DNA of 6,272 nt from a bacterium (GTDB lineage: Bacteria > Patescibacteriota > Minisyncoccia > Portnoybacterales > JAGGTM01): positions 1-6,272 of the forward strand of contig JAGGTM010000008.1 in assembly GCA_021163745.1 (NCBI GenBank), given 5' to 3'. Numbering within the stretch: position 1 is the stretch's first letter; each line of letters begins with the position of its first letter. A model generated the notes under the pieces. The model ran no database searches and was not told the DNA's origin. It saw nothing but the letters and a program-made list of their open reading frames with translations. Below are positions 1-4,831 of the stretch, piece by piece. The position numbers were made by a program, and so were the translations under genes.

Positions 1-111
1 AGGATTATTCCCTACTGCTATTATTGCTAAATTTATTTCCCTGAAATTACTAAATTCTTTTCTTAATCTTCCAATTATATATTGAGATAATTCTTTGCCA
101 TTAATTATCAT
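1..111 (-). CDS. folD: FolD N-terminus, bifunctional methylene-THF dehydrogenase/cyclohydrolase (partial)
   Basis: The reverse strand from the ATG at 111 reads 37 open codons to the window edge, beginning MIINGKELSQYIIGRLRKEF and ending in LAIIAVGNNP. This matches the FolD start: an I-x-G-K segment, a first amphipathic helix, then the LA-x-I-x-VG-(N/D)-x-P strand and turn that precedes the substrate-binding region. The catalytic Tyr/Lys segment and the NADP-binding domain lie outside the window. FolD converts 5,10-methylene-THF to 10-formyl-THF through methenyl-THF in the cytoplasm. A strong Shine-Dalgarno (119-125) sits 7 bases upstream, which fixes the start. glyA, whose product feeds FolD, lies upstream on the same strand beyond a toxin-antitoxin pair. 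The family call is confident for so short a piece. Another small NADP enzyme is unlikely, but the full length cannot be judged. Confidence 0.85.
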   Translation of the reverse strand, partial: MIINGKELSQYIIGRLRKEFSNFREINLAIIAVGNNP

Positions 112-118
112 TTTGAGA

Positions 119-125
119 CCCTCCC
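119..125 (-). promoter_or_regulatory. Strong Shine-Dalgarno of folD, partly inside a hairpin
   Basis: On the minus strand GGGAGGG stands 7 bases before the folD ATG. It is the best ribosome-binding site in the window, since most other starts here have none. Its first four bases (125-122) also form the end of the perfect 11-bp hairpin at 122-150, so folding would hide part of the site. Whether this controls translation is inference. Confidence 0.65.
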
Positions 126-150
126 AAATTTTGCGAAGTAAAATTTGGGA
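122..150. repeat. Perfect 11-bp inverted repeat, 7-base loop, upstream of folD
   Basis: The arms TCCCAAATTTT (122-132) and AAAATTTGGGA (140-150) are exactly complementary around the loop GCGAAGT (133-139). The hairpin is the folD-proximal member of a pair, with a second hairpin 11 bases away. In folD mRNA it would sit within the 5' leader and end in the Shine-Dalgarno. It has no U-tract, so it is not a classic terminator. Confidence 0.75.
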
Positions 151-161
151 AGGCAGGTTTG

Positions 162-203
162 CCCAGCGCCACTCTGGACTCCATAGACCAGAGTGATGCT
201 GGG
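162..203. repeat. Imperfect 16-bp inverted repeat, related to the one at 1106-1146
   Basis: The arms 162-177 (CCCAGCGCCACTCTGG) and 188-203 (CCAGAGTGATGCTGGG) pair at 14 of 16 positions around a 10-base loop. The outer arm closely matches CCCAGCACCACT in the hairpin at 1106-1146. The right flank (GATTTGAG shortly after GCTGGG) is also shared and in the same orientation, so the two are copies of one element, not independent hairpins. The rest of the spacer (204-348) is AT-rich and shows nothing else clear. Confidence 0.75.
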
Positions 204-348
204 TTGTGATTTGAGCTGTAGTTTTGGGTTTTAAGTTCAGATTTTGTTCCAAATATTGATTATTTGAATTTATTTAGAATTCAGGGTTTAGAGCTTTTTA
301 TGAAATGTTAAAATAATTAAATAGAATTCAAGTTTTATTGAATAAATC

Positions 349-735
349 TCAATAAGGGGAAATTATTTTTAAATTCTTGATTTCCACAAAATGTTTTTTA
401 TTTCTCGTTACTAAAAATAAATTATAAGCAAGAGCACTTGCGGCTATAATTGCATCTGCAAATGGCTTTTGATAATCTCGTCTTATTTTGCCTGCTGTAA
501 TTGCAATTTCCTTGTTTATTGGAATAATCTTGAAACTATTTAAAAACTCATTAATGATTTTTTCTTTTTTTGGAGATTTAGTATCTTTTCCTGAGTAAAT
601 CTCCATCACATTAATTACACTGATCCAAAGTTTCCCTTTAAAATTTTCTTTTAATAAAAAACTATAAGCTTTTTTAACGCCTCTTAAGTAATCAATAAGC
701 ACATCAGAATCAATTAAATAATCTTTCATCTCCAT
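349..735 (-). CDS. vapC: PIN-domain ribonuclease toxin, VapC family
   Basis: This 128-residue protein has the normal VapC length and covers the PIN fold end to end. The N-terminal strand carries the first metal-binding Asp (YLIDSDVLIDYLRG, D9). The second acidic residue is E45 in SVINVMEIYSG, the third is D94 in PFADAIIAASA, and the last strand is LFLVTRNKKHF. At the usual fourth acidic position there is Asn (N112), a common family variant. VapC toxins are Mg-dependent RNases that cut tRNA or rRNA and are held inactive by the cognate antitoxin. The ATG at 735 has a GAGG 5 bases upstream. A second ATG at 729 overlaps the antitoxin stop as ATGA. Either start gives a 4-10 base overlap, implying translational coupling. 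The RNA target cannot be read from the sequence. Confidence 0.88.
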   Translation of the reverse strand: MEMKDYLIDSDVLIDYLRGVKKAYSFLLKENFKGKLWISVINVMEIYSGKDTKSPKKEKIINEFLNSFKIIPINKEIAITAGKIRRDYQKPFADAIIAASALAYNLFLVTRNKKHFVEIKNLKIISPY

Positions 736-920
736 GATTTCCTCATTTTAGATACATAAAAAACTGAGCTTTTCCCCCTAAAGCTTTCCTTTAAGACACC
801 AAAGGCCTTTTCGGAAATCCTTTTTTTTCTTACACTTTTTGAGTTCAAAATTTTTTCTAACATTCTTTTCATTCTCAATAATTGGAGGTATTCTTTTTTA
901 TTTAAAATTATTGTTTCCAT
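726..920 (-). CDS. VapB-type antitoxin partner of the PIN toxin
   Basis: This 64-residue, highly basic protein lies directly upstream of the PIN toxin and overlaps it, the standard antitoxin-first order. Residues 1-25 (METIILNKKEYLQLLRMKRM onward) form a short strand and a charged helix suited to dimerisation. Residues 38-64 (AFGVLKESFRGK, then SSVFYVSKMRKSWR) resemble the tail that wraps around the toxin and fills its active site. I do not see a clear AbrB, MetJ/Arc or Phd DNA-binding fold, so autoregulation is not obvious. The assignment rests on size, order, overlap and tail style, not on a strong family motif. The ATG at 920 has no Shine-Dalgarno. A good promoter (927-954) would start transcription at or next to this ATG. 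Confidence 0.75.
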   Translation of the reverse strand: METIILNKKEYLQLLRMKRMLEKILNSKSVRKKRISEKAFGVLKESFRGKSSVFYVSKMRKSWR

Positions 921-926
921 ATTTTA

Positions 927-954
927 AGTATATCTTTTAGTAATTAATTGTCAA
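927..954 (-). promoter_or_regulatory. Sigma70-type promoter of the toxin-antitoxin operon
   Basis: On the minus strand TTGACA (954-949, consensus) and TATACT (932-927, 5/6) are separated by 16 bases. Six bases separate the -10 box from the antitoxin ATG, so the expected start point is the A of that ATG (920) and the transcript would be leaderless. This is the most convincing promoter in the window. Confidence 0.7.
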
Positions 955-1043
955 TGAAATAAATTCTACATCAATTTCACTACTAAATTTTTAAAAATCA
1001 AATGAACAAAATGAGCAAGGGCAGACCTCGCCCAAACGTATCA

Positions 1044-1102
1044 AAATCCGAAATTTGAGCACCCAGCCCTAAAGAATTTAGGGCTGTGGCGAAATCCGAA
1101 AT
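1044..1102. repeat. 10-bp hairpin flanked by 11-base direct repeats
   Basis: The arms CAGCCCTAAA (1064-1073) and TTTAGGGCTG (1077-1086) pair perfectly around a GAA loop. Exact copies of AAATCCGAAAT flank the hairpin at 1044-1054 and 1092-1102. A 9-base part of the same phrase recurs at 2537-2545 upstream of glyA. The hairpin is the first of a pair, with the next at 1106-1146. Confidence 0.65.
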
Positions 1103-1105
1103 CCT

Positions 1106-1146
1106 TCACCCAGCACCACTTTTGTTCCAAAAGTGGTGCTGGGTGA
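1106..1146. repeat. Perfect 18-bp inverted repeat, 5-base loop
   Basis: The arms 1106-1123 (TCACCCAGCACCACTTTT) and 1129-1146 are exactly complementary around the loop GTTCC. It is a GC-rich island in AT-rich DNA and homologous to the hairpin at 162-203 on the other side of the toxin-antitoxin pair. It could slow transcription leaving glyA, but there is no U-tract on the minus-strand exit side, so I call it a repeat element and not a terminator. Confidence 0.8.
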
Positions 1147-1232
1147 GATTTGAGATTTATTAAGATGGAGATTTAAGATTTACTTGTCCTTACAATTTAT
1201 AAGGCAAATTGTTTAGGGGGATTTGAGATTTA
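1147..1232. repeat. Three copies of a 13-base phrase GATTTRAGATTTA
   Basis: Copies lie at 1147-1159, 1170-1182 (A in place of G at position 6) and 1220-1232. A looser relative occurs near 5112-5124. The first copy abuts the right arm of the 18-bp hairpin, and GATTTGAG also follows the related hairpin at 162-203. The phrase therefore looks like part of the dispersed element and not a regulator site. Confidence 0.5.
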
Positions 1233-1241
1233 AACTCTACA

Positions 1242-2474
1242 TCAATACGGTAAAGGAAATTTTTTGCACAATTCTACCACTTCCTTTCTAACCTCTGTAG
1301 GATTCCTTTTTTTATCAATGATGTCAGCAATCCAATTAGCAATTTTCCTCATCTCTTTCTCTTTCATTTTTCTAAAACTTACAGACACTGTTCCCGGCCT
1401 TATTCCGGATGGATTATATGGTTTTCTGTCTATAAAAATAGAATTTCTATTTACCAAAATTCCCGCCTTCTCCAACATTTTCTCTGCATCTCCACCCGAA
1501 ATATTCTTGTTCCTTAAATCTACTAGCATCAAATGGGTATCTGTCCCGTTTGTAATTAAATTAAATCCGTACTTCCTCAATTCTTCTGCCAAGGCCCTTG
1601 CATTTCTTACAATTTGCTTCATAGTATTTTTGAATGCGGCTGTCTTAGCAATCTTTAAACTTAAGGCAATAGCAGCAACTTTATTATTATGCGGACCACC
1701 CTGTATTCCCGGAAAAACTGCCTTATCAATCTTTCCTGTTAGCTCTTTTCTGTAAAATATTATTGCTGCTCTGGGGCCATTTAAGGTTTTATGACATGTA
1801 GTGGTTACTATATCCGCGTATCTAAATGGAGATGGATGAACTCCAGCAGCTACCAATCCAGCAATATGAGAAATATCCGCCATATGATAGGCATTCACCT
1901 TTTTGGCAATTTGATAAAACTTTCTAAAATTAACTTTCCTGGGATAAGCAGAAAAACCGGAAATAATAATCTTTGGTTTATATTTTTTGGCTATTTTTTC
2001 AATGTGATCGAAATCCAAATATCCATCTTCTCCGGAATTATAAGTAACGGAATTAAATATTTTTCCAGATAAACTAACGGGATGACCATGAGATAAATGT
2101 CCTCCCGAAAACAAACTCATTCCCATAATTTTATCTCTGGGATTACATAAACCAAAATAAACTGCTAAATTAGCAGGCGTCCCTGAAAGAAGTTGCACAT
2201 TTACCTCCCAATTTTTTCCTAAACCAAATACCTCTTTTGCTCTTTTTTTTGCTAAATCCTCAATCTTGTCTATATATTTGTTTCCCGGGTAATAACGACG
2301 ACCTATTCCGCCTTCTGAATATTTATTTATTAATGGCGAACCCAAAACTTCTAAAACTTCATTTGGCGCAATTGCCTCTGAAGGAATCAAATCAATGGTA
2401 AATTTTTGCCTTTCTATCTCTTTCTTTATAAGGCCTGCTAATCGAGAATCAATTTTTTTTAATTTTTTTGTCAT
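1242..2474 (-). CDS. glyA: Serine hydroxymethyltransferase (GlyA)
   Basis: This PLP enzyme reversibly converts serine and THF to glycine and 5,10-methylene-THF in the cytoplasm, the main one-carbon source and the substrate supplier for FolD. Counting from the ATG at 2474 the protein has 410 residues, close to the 417 of E. coli. Visible hallmarks are LIPSEAIAPNEVLEVLGSPL near 29-48; NKYSEG with E54; RRYYPGN with Y61/Y62; SGTPANLAVY at 97-106 (phosphate-binding region); GGHLSHGHPVSLSGK; SGFSAYPR; and ADISHIAGLVAAG with D200 and H203. TTTCHKTLNGPR carries the PLP lysine K229, the same number as in E. coli. GIRPGT carries the carboxylate-binding Arg near 359. The segment after that Arg (VSVSFRKMKE) departs from the usual AxTTRG-F-KE. 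A TTG at 2477 directly precedes the ATG and is an alternative start. No Shine-Dalgarno is visible, and a -10-like box abuts the start. Confidence 0.97.
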   Translation of the reverse strand: MTKKLKKIDSRLAGLIKKEIERQKFTIDLIPSEAIAPNEVLEVLGSPLINKYSEGGIGRRYYPGNKYIDKIEDLAKKRAKEVFGLGKNWEVNVQLLSGTPANLAVYFGLCNPRDKIMGMSLFSGGHLSHGHPVSLSGKIFNSVTYNSGEDGYLDFDHIEKIAKKYKPKIIISGFSAYPRKVNFRKFYQIAKKVNAYHMADISHIAGLVAAGVHPSPFRYADIVTTTCHKTLNGPRAAIIFYRKELTGKIDKAVFPGIQGGPHNNKVAAIALSLKIAKTAAFKNTMKQIVRNARALAEELRKYGFNLITNGTDTHLMLVDLRNKNISGGDAEKMLEKAGILVNRNSIFIDRKPYNPSGIRPGTVSVSFRKMKEKEMRKIANWIADIIDKKRNPTEVRKEVVELCKKFPLPY

Positions 2475-2477
2475 CAA

Positions 2478-2512
2478 AGTATAATGTTATTTCCCGAGCC
2501 TGGATGAGTCAG
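2478..2512 (-). promoter_or_regulatory. Probable glyA promoter region abutting the start codon
   Basis: On the minus strand CATTATACT runs straight into TTGATG. Possible -10 boxes are TATACT (2483-2478) or TAACAT (2490-2485). The latter lies 16 bases from CTGACT (2512-2507, 4/6 to the -35 consensus). Either reading leaves almost no leader. GTATAATG occurs twice on the plus strand (2479-2486 and 2513-2520), and a GAGCC/GGCTC inverted repeat surrounds the second. The exact promoter is unsure. Confidence 0.35.
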
Positions 2513-2645
2513 GTATAATGGCTCATTTATTTCCTCAAATCCGAAGATCTAGAGCATTAAATTCCTGTGTTCACTAGAAAATGAAAACAAGCTCCATTTC
2601 TCTCGCTCGCTGCGCAAATAAACAATAAAAAGCTTCTTTAATCGC

Positions 2646-2673
2646 TTGCATCTTCTTCTATATATAGTATAAT
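2646..2673 (+). promoter_or_regulatory. Candidate promoter for the HtrA-type protease gene
   Basis: A perfect TATAAT (2668-2673) lies 16 bases after TTGCAT (2646-2651), which matches only the TTG half of the -35 consensus. Transcription would begin near 2680, giving a leader of about 84 bases. The surroundings are very AT-rich, so a chance TATAAT is possible. The rest of the divergent spacer (2521-2645 and 2681-2763) shows no clear gene. Confidence 0.4.
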
Positions 2674-2763
2674 AATATCTAAATAAATTAAGTCAATTTA
2701 GTATGAACATAGATTGGTGCCATTTCAAATGTTGCCTTTCTATGAATCGTACTTGACAAAGCT

Positions 2764-3810
2764 ATGAATAAATCTCCCGTAGTAGATGTAGTAAAAAAAA
2801 CTTTACCCTCTGTAGTAAGTATTATTATTTCCAAACGAATTCCAAAAATAAGAAAATATTATCTCCAGCCATATGACGAGTTTCTTCAACCATTTGGAGA
2901 ACCCATACCTCAATACAGACAGGAAGGAATGGAAAAAGTGCATATCGGCGGAGGAAGTGGATTTTTTGTAATGCCGGAAGGAATTGTGTTAACCAACAGA
3001 CATGTAATTTCTATCCCTAATGTAGAATACACGGTAATCGCTGCAGATGAGAAAAAATATTCTGCAGAAGTTTTAGCAAGAGATGCTGTTTACGATGTAG
3101 CAATTTTAAGATTAAAAAATGCAAAAGGGAAAAAATTTCCCGTCTTAGAATTAGGAGATTCCAATAAACTGAACTTAGGAGAAACGGTTATTGCTATTGG
3201 AAATGCACTTGGTTTTCATAATACTGTCTCTACAGGTGTAGTTTCGGGACTCTCCCGCTCTATAACTGCCGCCGACCTTCCATCAGGACAAGTGGCACAA
3301 TTAAGAGGAATTATCCAAACCGATGCGGCAATTAATCCGGGAAATTCAGGAGGTCCTCTCTTGGATATCAACGGAAAAGTAATAGGAATTAATGTTGCTA
3401 TCGTAGTAGGAGCACAAAATATAGGATTTGCTATACCTATAAATAACGCAAAAAAAGATTTGGATGATCTAAAAAAATACGGAAGGATAATCCAACCGTT
3501 TCTGGGGGTAAGATATATCTTAGTCAACAAAGAAATCCAAGAAAAATATCATCTTCCGGTAAATTATGGGGCTTTAATAATAAGAGAACAAGGGCCCGAA
3601 GGAATGGGGGTTGTGCCTGGTTCACCTGCTGCGAAAATCGGACTAATGGAAGGAGATATTATATTGGAATTCAATAAAATAAAAATTGATGAAAAACATC
3701 CTTTACATGAATTAATTCACAAATGCAAAGTTGGAGACATTGTAGAAATAAAAATTTTAAGAGGAGATAAATTAGGAGTGACAAAAGTAAAACTTGAGGA
3801 AAGAAAATAG
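2764..3810 (+). CDS. htrA: HtrA/DegP-family trypsin-like serine protease with one PDZ domain
   Basis: The protein has 348 residues. Residues 1-25 (VVDVVKKTLPSVVSIIISK) form the first strand of the protease. A short loop (30-58) precedes GGGSGFFV. The catalytic triad is H80 in IVLTNRHVIS, D111 in VYDVAILRL and S195 in AAINPGNSGGPL, followed by GKVIGINVA and NIGFAIPI. A single PDZ domain spans roughly 245-345, with GVVPGSPAAKIGLMEGDIIL as its recognisable core. HtrA proteases degrade or sense misfolded proteins, usually outside the membrane. Oddly, no signal peptide or transmembrane helix precedes the protease domain. An in-frame stop at 2743 and the lack of other start codons exclude an N-terminal extension. 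Either this protein is cytoplasmic or it is exported in an unrecognised way. No Shine-Dalgarno is seen before the ATG at 2764. The gene converges with the M50 protease gene. Confidence 0.95.
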   Translation: MNKSPVVDVVKKTLPSVVSIIISKRIPKIRKYYLQPYDEFLQPFGEPIPQYRQEGMEKVHIGGGSGFFVMPEGIVLTNRHVISIPNVEYTVIAADEKKYSAEVLARDAVYDVAILRLKNAKGKKFPVLELGDSNKLNLGETVIAIGNALGFHNTVSTGVVSGLSRSITAADLPSGQVAQLRGIIQTDAAINPGNSGGPLLDINGKVIGINVAIVVGAQNIGFAIPINNAKKDLDDLKKYGRIIQPFLGVRYILVNKEIQEKYHLPVNYGALIIREQGPEGMGVVPGSPAAKIGLMEGDIILEFNKIKIDEKHPLHELIHKCKVGDIVEIKILRGDKLGVTKVKLEERK

Positions 3811-3845
3811 AAAAGAAACTGCTAATTTTCCCCTATCCCCTAATC

Positions 3846-3885
3846 TCACCCTACACCACGCCTGTACAGGCGTGGTGTAGGGTGA
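3846..3885. repeat. 40-bp perfect palindrome between convergent genes
   Basis: Bases 3846-3865 (TCACCCTACACCACGCCTGT) are the exact reverse complement of 3866-3885, so there is no loop. It lies 35 bases past the htrA stop and 15 bases from the end of the M50 gene, where a two-way terminator would be expected. Neither side carries a T-tract; AAAAAAA follows on the plus side. Its CACGCCT/AGGCGTG core recurs at 5028-5045. It may act as a processing or termination hairpin or be a member of the dispersed hairpin family. Confidence 0.8.
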
Positions 3886-3900
3886 ACAGGAAAAAAATTT

Positions 3901-4503
3901 CTAAAAGAAAGCAAATGGTTGTCCTACTATTAAGTAATAAACTAAATTAGACAAAGGAGAAAGGATAAATAGAGCAAAAATAATTGCTAAAAATATTCCC
4001 AAAAAACCAAACGAAGATAAACCTCTTTCCAATTCAGGAAAAAACACCATTGTTAATTTTGAACCATCCAGCGGCGGAAAAGGCAAAAGGTTGAAAAATC
4101 CTAAAAAAATGTTAATATAAATAATCAAAGACAAGGGGACCGCTAAAACGGAAGTAAATCTTAGAAAAATACCAAATAATAAAGCGATGGAAAAATTTGC
4201 TAAAGGGCCTGCTACAGCAACTTTGGCAATACCGTATTTTTGATCTTTTAAATTATAAGGGTTAAATGGAACTGGTTTTGCCCAGCCAATAAATCCTCCA
4301 AAAGAAAACAAAAGAAACAAAGGAATAATTACTGTACCCCATAAATCTATATGAGCTAATGGATTCAATGTAAGACGGCCGGAATACTTAGCAGTAGGAT
4401 CACCTTCTTGATAAGCAACCCATGCATGAGCATACTCATGAATAACTGCAGAAAAAATTATAATTGTATATAAAAATAATTTAAATAAAATTGTTGACTC
4501 CAT
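3901..4503 (-). CDS. M50 site-2-type intramembrane zinc metalloprotease
   Basis: This 200-residue polytopic membrane protein has about five hydrophobic segments (near 6-28, 52-75, 92-117, 119-143 and 166-193). The first holds the zinc motif HEYAH (H22, E23, H26). NPLAHID (H51) and GWAKPVPFNP follow, then AGPLANF, and the second catalytic segment NLLPFPPLDG places the third zinc ligand D146. This set and the short length fit the PDZ-less M50 subgroup that is widespread in bacteria and archaea, not RseP/SpoIVFB-sized proteins. Such enzymes cleave transmembrane helices of signalling proteins or leftover signal peptides; the substrate here is unknown. The ATG at 4503 has no Shine-Dalgarno. A TATAAT lies 8 bases upstream. 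The gene is divergent from rpmB and convergent with htrA. Confidence 0.93.
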   Translation of the reverse strand: MESTILFKLFLYTIIIFSAVIHEYAHAWVAYQEGDPTAKYSGRLTLNPLAHIDLWGTVIIPLFLLFSFGGFIGWAKPVPFNPYNLKDQKYGIAKVAVAGPLANFSIALLFGIFLRFTSVLAVPLSLIIYINIFLGFFNLLPFPPLDGSKLTMVFFPELERGLSSFGFLGIFLAIIFALFILSPLSNLVYYLIVGQPFAFF

Positions 4504-4511
4504 TTTCCATT

Positions 4512-4539
4512 ATTATAAATGATTCCTAACAAAAAACAA
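4512..4539 (-). promoter_or_regulatory. Promoter of the M50 protease gene, nearly leaderless
   Basis: On the minus strand TATAAT (4517-4512, consensus) is preceded, with a 16-base gap, by TTGTTT (4539-4534, 3/6). Eight bases separate the -10 box from the ATG at 4503, so the start point falls within one or two bases of the start codon. Confidence 0.5.
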
Positions 4540-4581
4540 GTCGATATAAACTAGTTTATTAAAATTTTCCAATTAAGTGTT

Positions 4582-4587
4582 TATAAT
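4582..4587 (+). promoter_or_regulatory. -10 box of rpmB, nearly leaderless
   Basis: TATAAT (4582-4587) lies 10 bases before the ATG at 4598, which places the expected start point at about 4594. No convincing -35 is seen. A TG two bases upstream of the box may help, one base off the extended -10 spacing. The box lies inside the possible longer reading frame from 4577, which argues for the start at 4598. Confidence 0.5.
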
Positions 4588-4597
4588 AAAATATACC

Positions 4598-4825
4598 ATG
4601 TCCAAAAGATGCCCTATCTGCGGGAAAAAACCAATGATAACTGTAGACAGAAAGAAACTTCGTGGTCACTATAATCCCACAGGAAAAAGAAGAAAATACC
4701 CCAATTTACAATGGGTAAGATTAGCTAATGGAAAAAGAATAAAAATATGTGCCAAATGCATCAAGGCAATGGGGAAAGAAAACCCACCTAAATATATCAA
4801 AAGATTTCTCGCTCTCAATTCTTAA
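4598..4825 (+). CDS. rpmB: 50S ribosomal protein L28
   Basis: From the ATG at 4598 the protein has 75 residues starting MSKRCPICGKKPMI, with LRGHYNPTGKRRKYPNLQWV (21-40) and KRIKICAKCIKAMGK (46-60), the recognisable L28 pattern. L28 is a basic component of the large ribosomal subunit. Two cysteine pairs (C5/C8 and C51/C54) form a zinc-ribbon site, the cysteine-containing version of L28 that E. coli lacks. An upstream in-frame ATG at 4577 would add seven residues (MFIIKYT). I reject it because the -10 box overlaps that stretch and the family starts MS(K/R). The stop is only 6 bases from tRNA-Pro, so the two probably share a transcript. Residues 61-75 extend slightly past the usual end. Confidence 0.95.
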   Translation: MSKRCPICGKKPMITVDRKKLRGHYNPTGKRRKYPNLQWVRLANGKRIKICAKCIKAMGKENPPKYIKRFLALNS

Positions 4826-4831
4826 AAAAGG

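Larger units (their letters stand above)
921..1241. other. 321-base spacer between glyA and the toxin-antitoxin operon
   Basis: No credible coding region is present on either strand. From left to right the spacer holds the toxin-antitoxin promoter (927-954), the left copy of a 16-base direct repeat (960-975), a perfect hairpin bracketed by 11-base repeats (1044-1102), an 18-bp perfect hairpin (1106-1146), three copies of GATTTRAGATTTA (1147-1232), a 7-bp hairpin (1192-1198 with 1206-1212) and most of the right copy of the direct repeat (1231-1246). Confidence 0.7.
960..1246. repeat. 16-base direct repeats (15/16) bracketing the hairpin spacer
   Basis: TAAATTCTACATCAAT (960-975) and TAAACTCTACATCAAT (1231-1246) differ at one base and lie in direct orientation around 255 bases of hairpin sequence. 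The right copy overlaps the last codon and stop of glyA (stop at 1242-1244). This resembles a target-site duplication or a duplicated glyA end, but no transposase is present. Confidence 0.6.

Noticed and set aside
112..348. Possible folate (THF) riboswitch upstream of folD
   Set aside because: The spacer holds only simple hairpins. I cannot recognise the conserved THF aptamer core, and both hairpins are explained by the repeat family.
1044..1232. CRISPR-like repeats
   Set aside because: The short repeats (11-13 bases) are unevenly spaced, lack uniform spacers and have no cas genes nearby.
1264..1755. 163-residue plus-strand open frame
   Set aside because: It lies wholly inside glyA on the opposite strand. 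Its hydrophobic, Leu/Phe/Ile-rich translation is the usual shadow of an AT-rich gene.
1791..2072. 93-residue plus-strand open frame
   Set aside because: It is antisense to the conserved middle of glyA, with no recognisable family and no start signal.
2581..2628. 15-codon open frame (MKTSSISLARCANKQ) in the glyA-htrA spacer
   Set aside because: It only superficially resembles a lipoprotein signal. It is very short and has no start signal, so it is probably chance.
2703..2756. 17-codon Cys-rich open frame (MNIDWCHFKCCLSMNRT) ending 7 bases before htrA
   Set aside because: It is too short, has no Shine-Dalgarno and no known family. A leader peptide is possible, but nothing in the sequence supports it over chance.
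3216..3530. 104-residue minus-strand open frame
   Set aside because: It is antisense to the htrA catalytic core, which is clearly the coding strand.
4577..4597. Seven-residue N-terminal extension of L28
   Set aside because: The stretch contains the TATAAT box, and L28 proteins begin at the MSKRC start.
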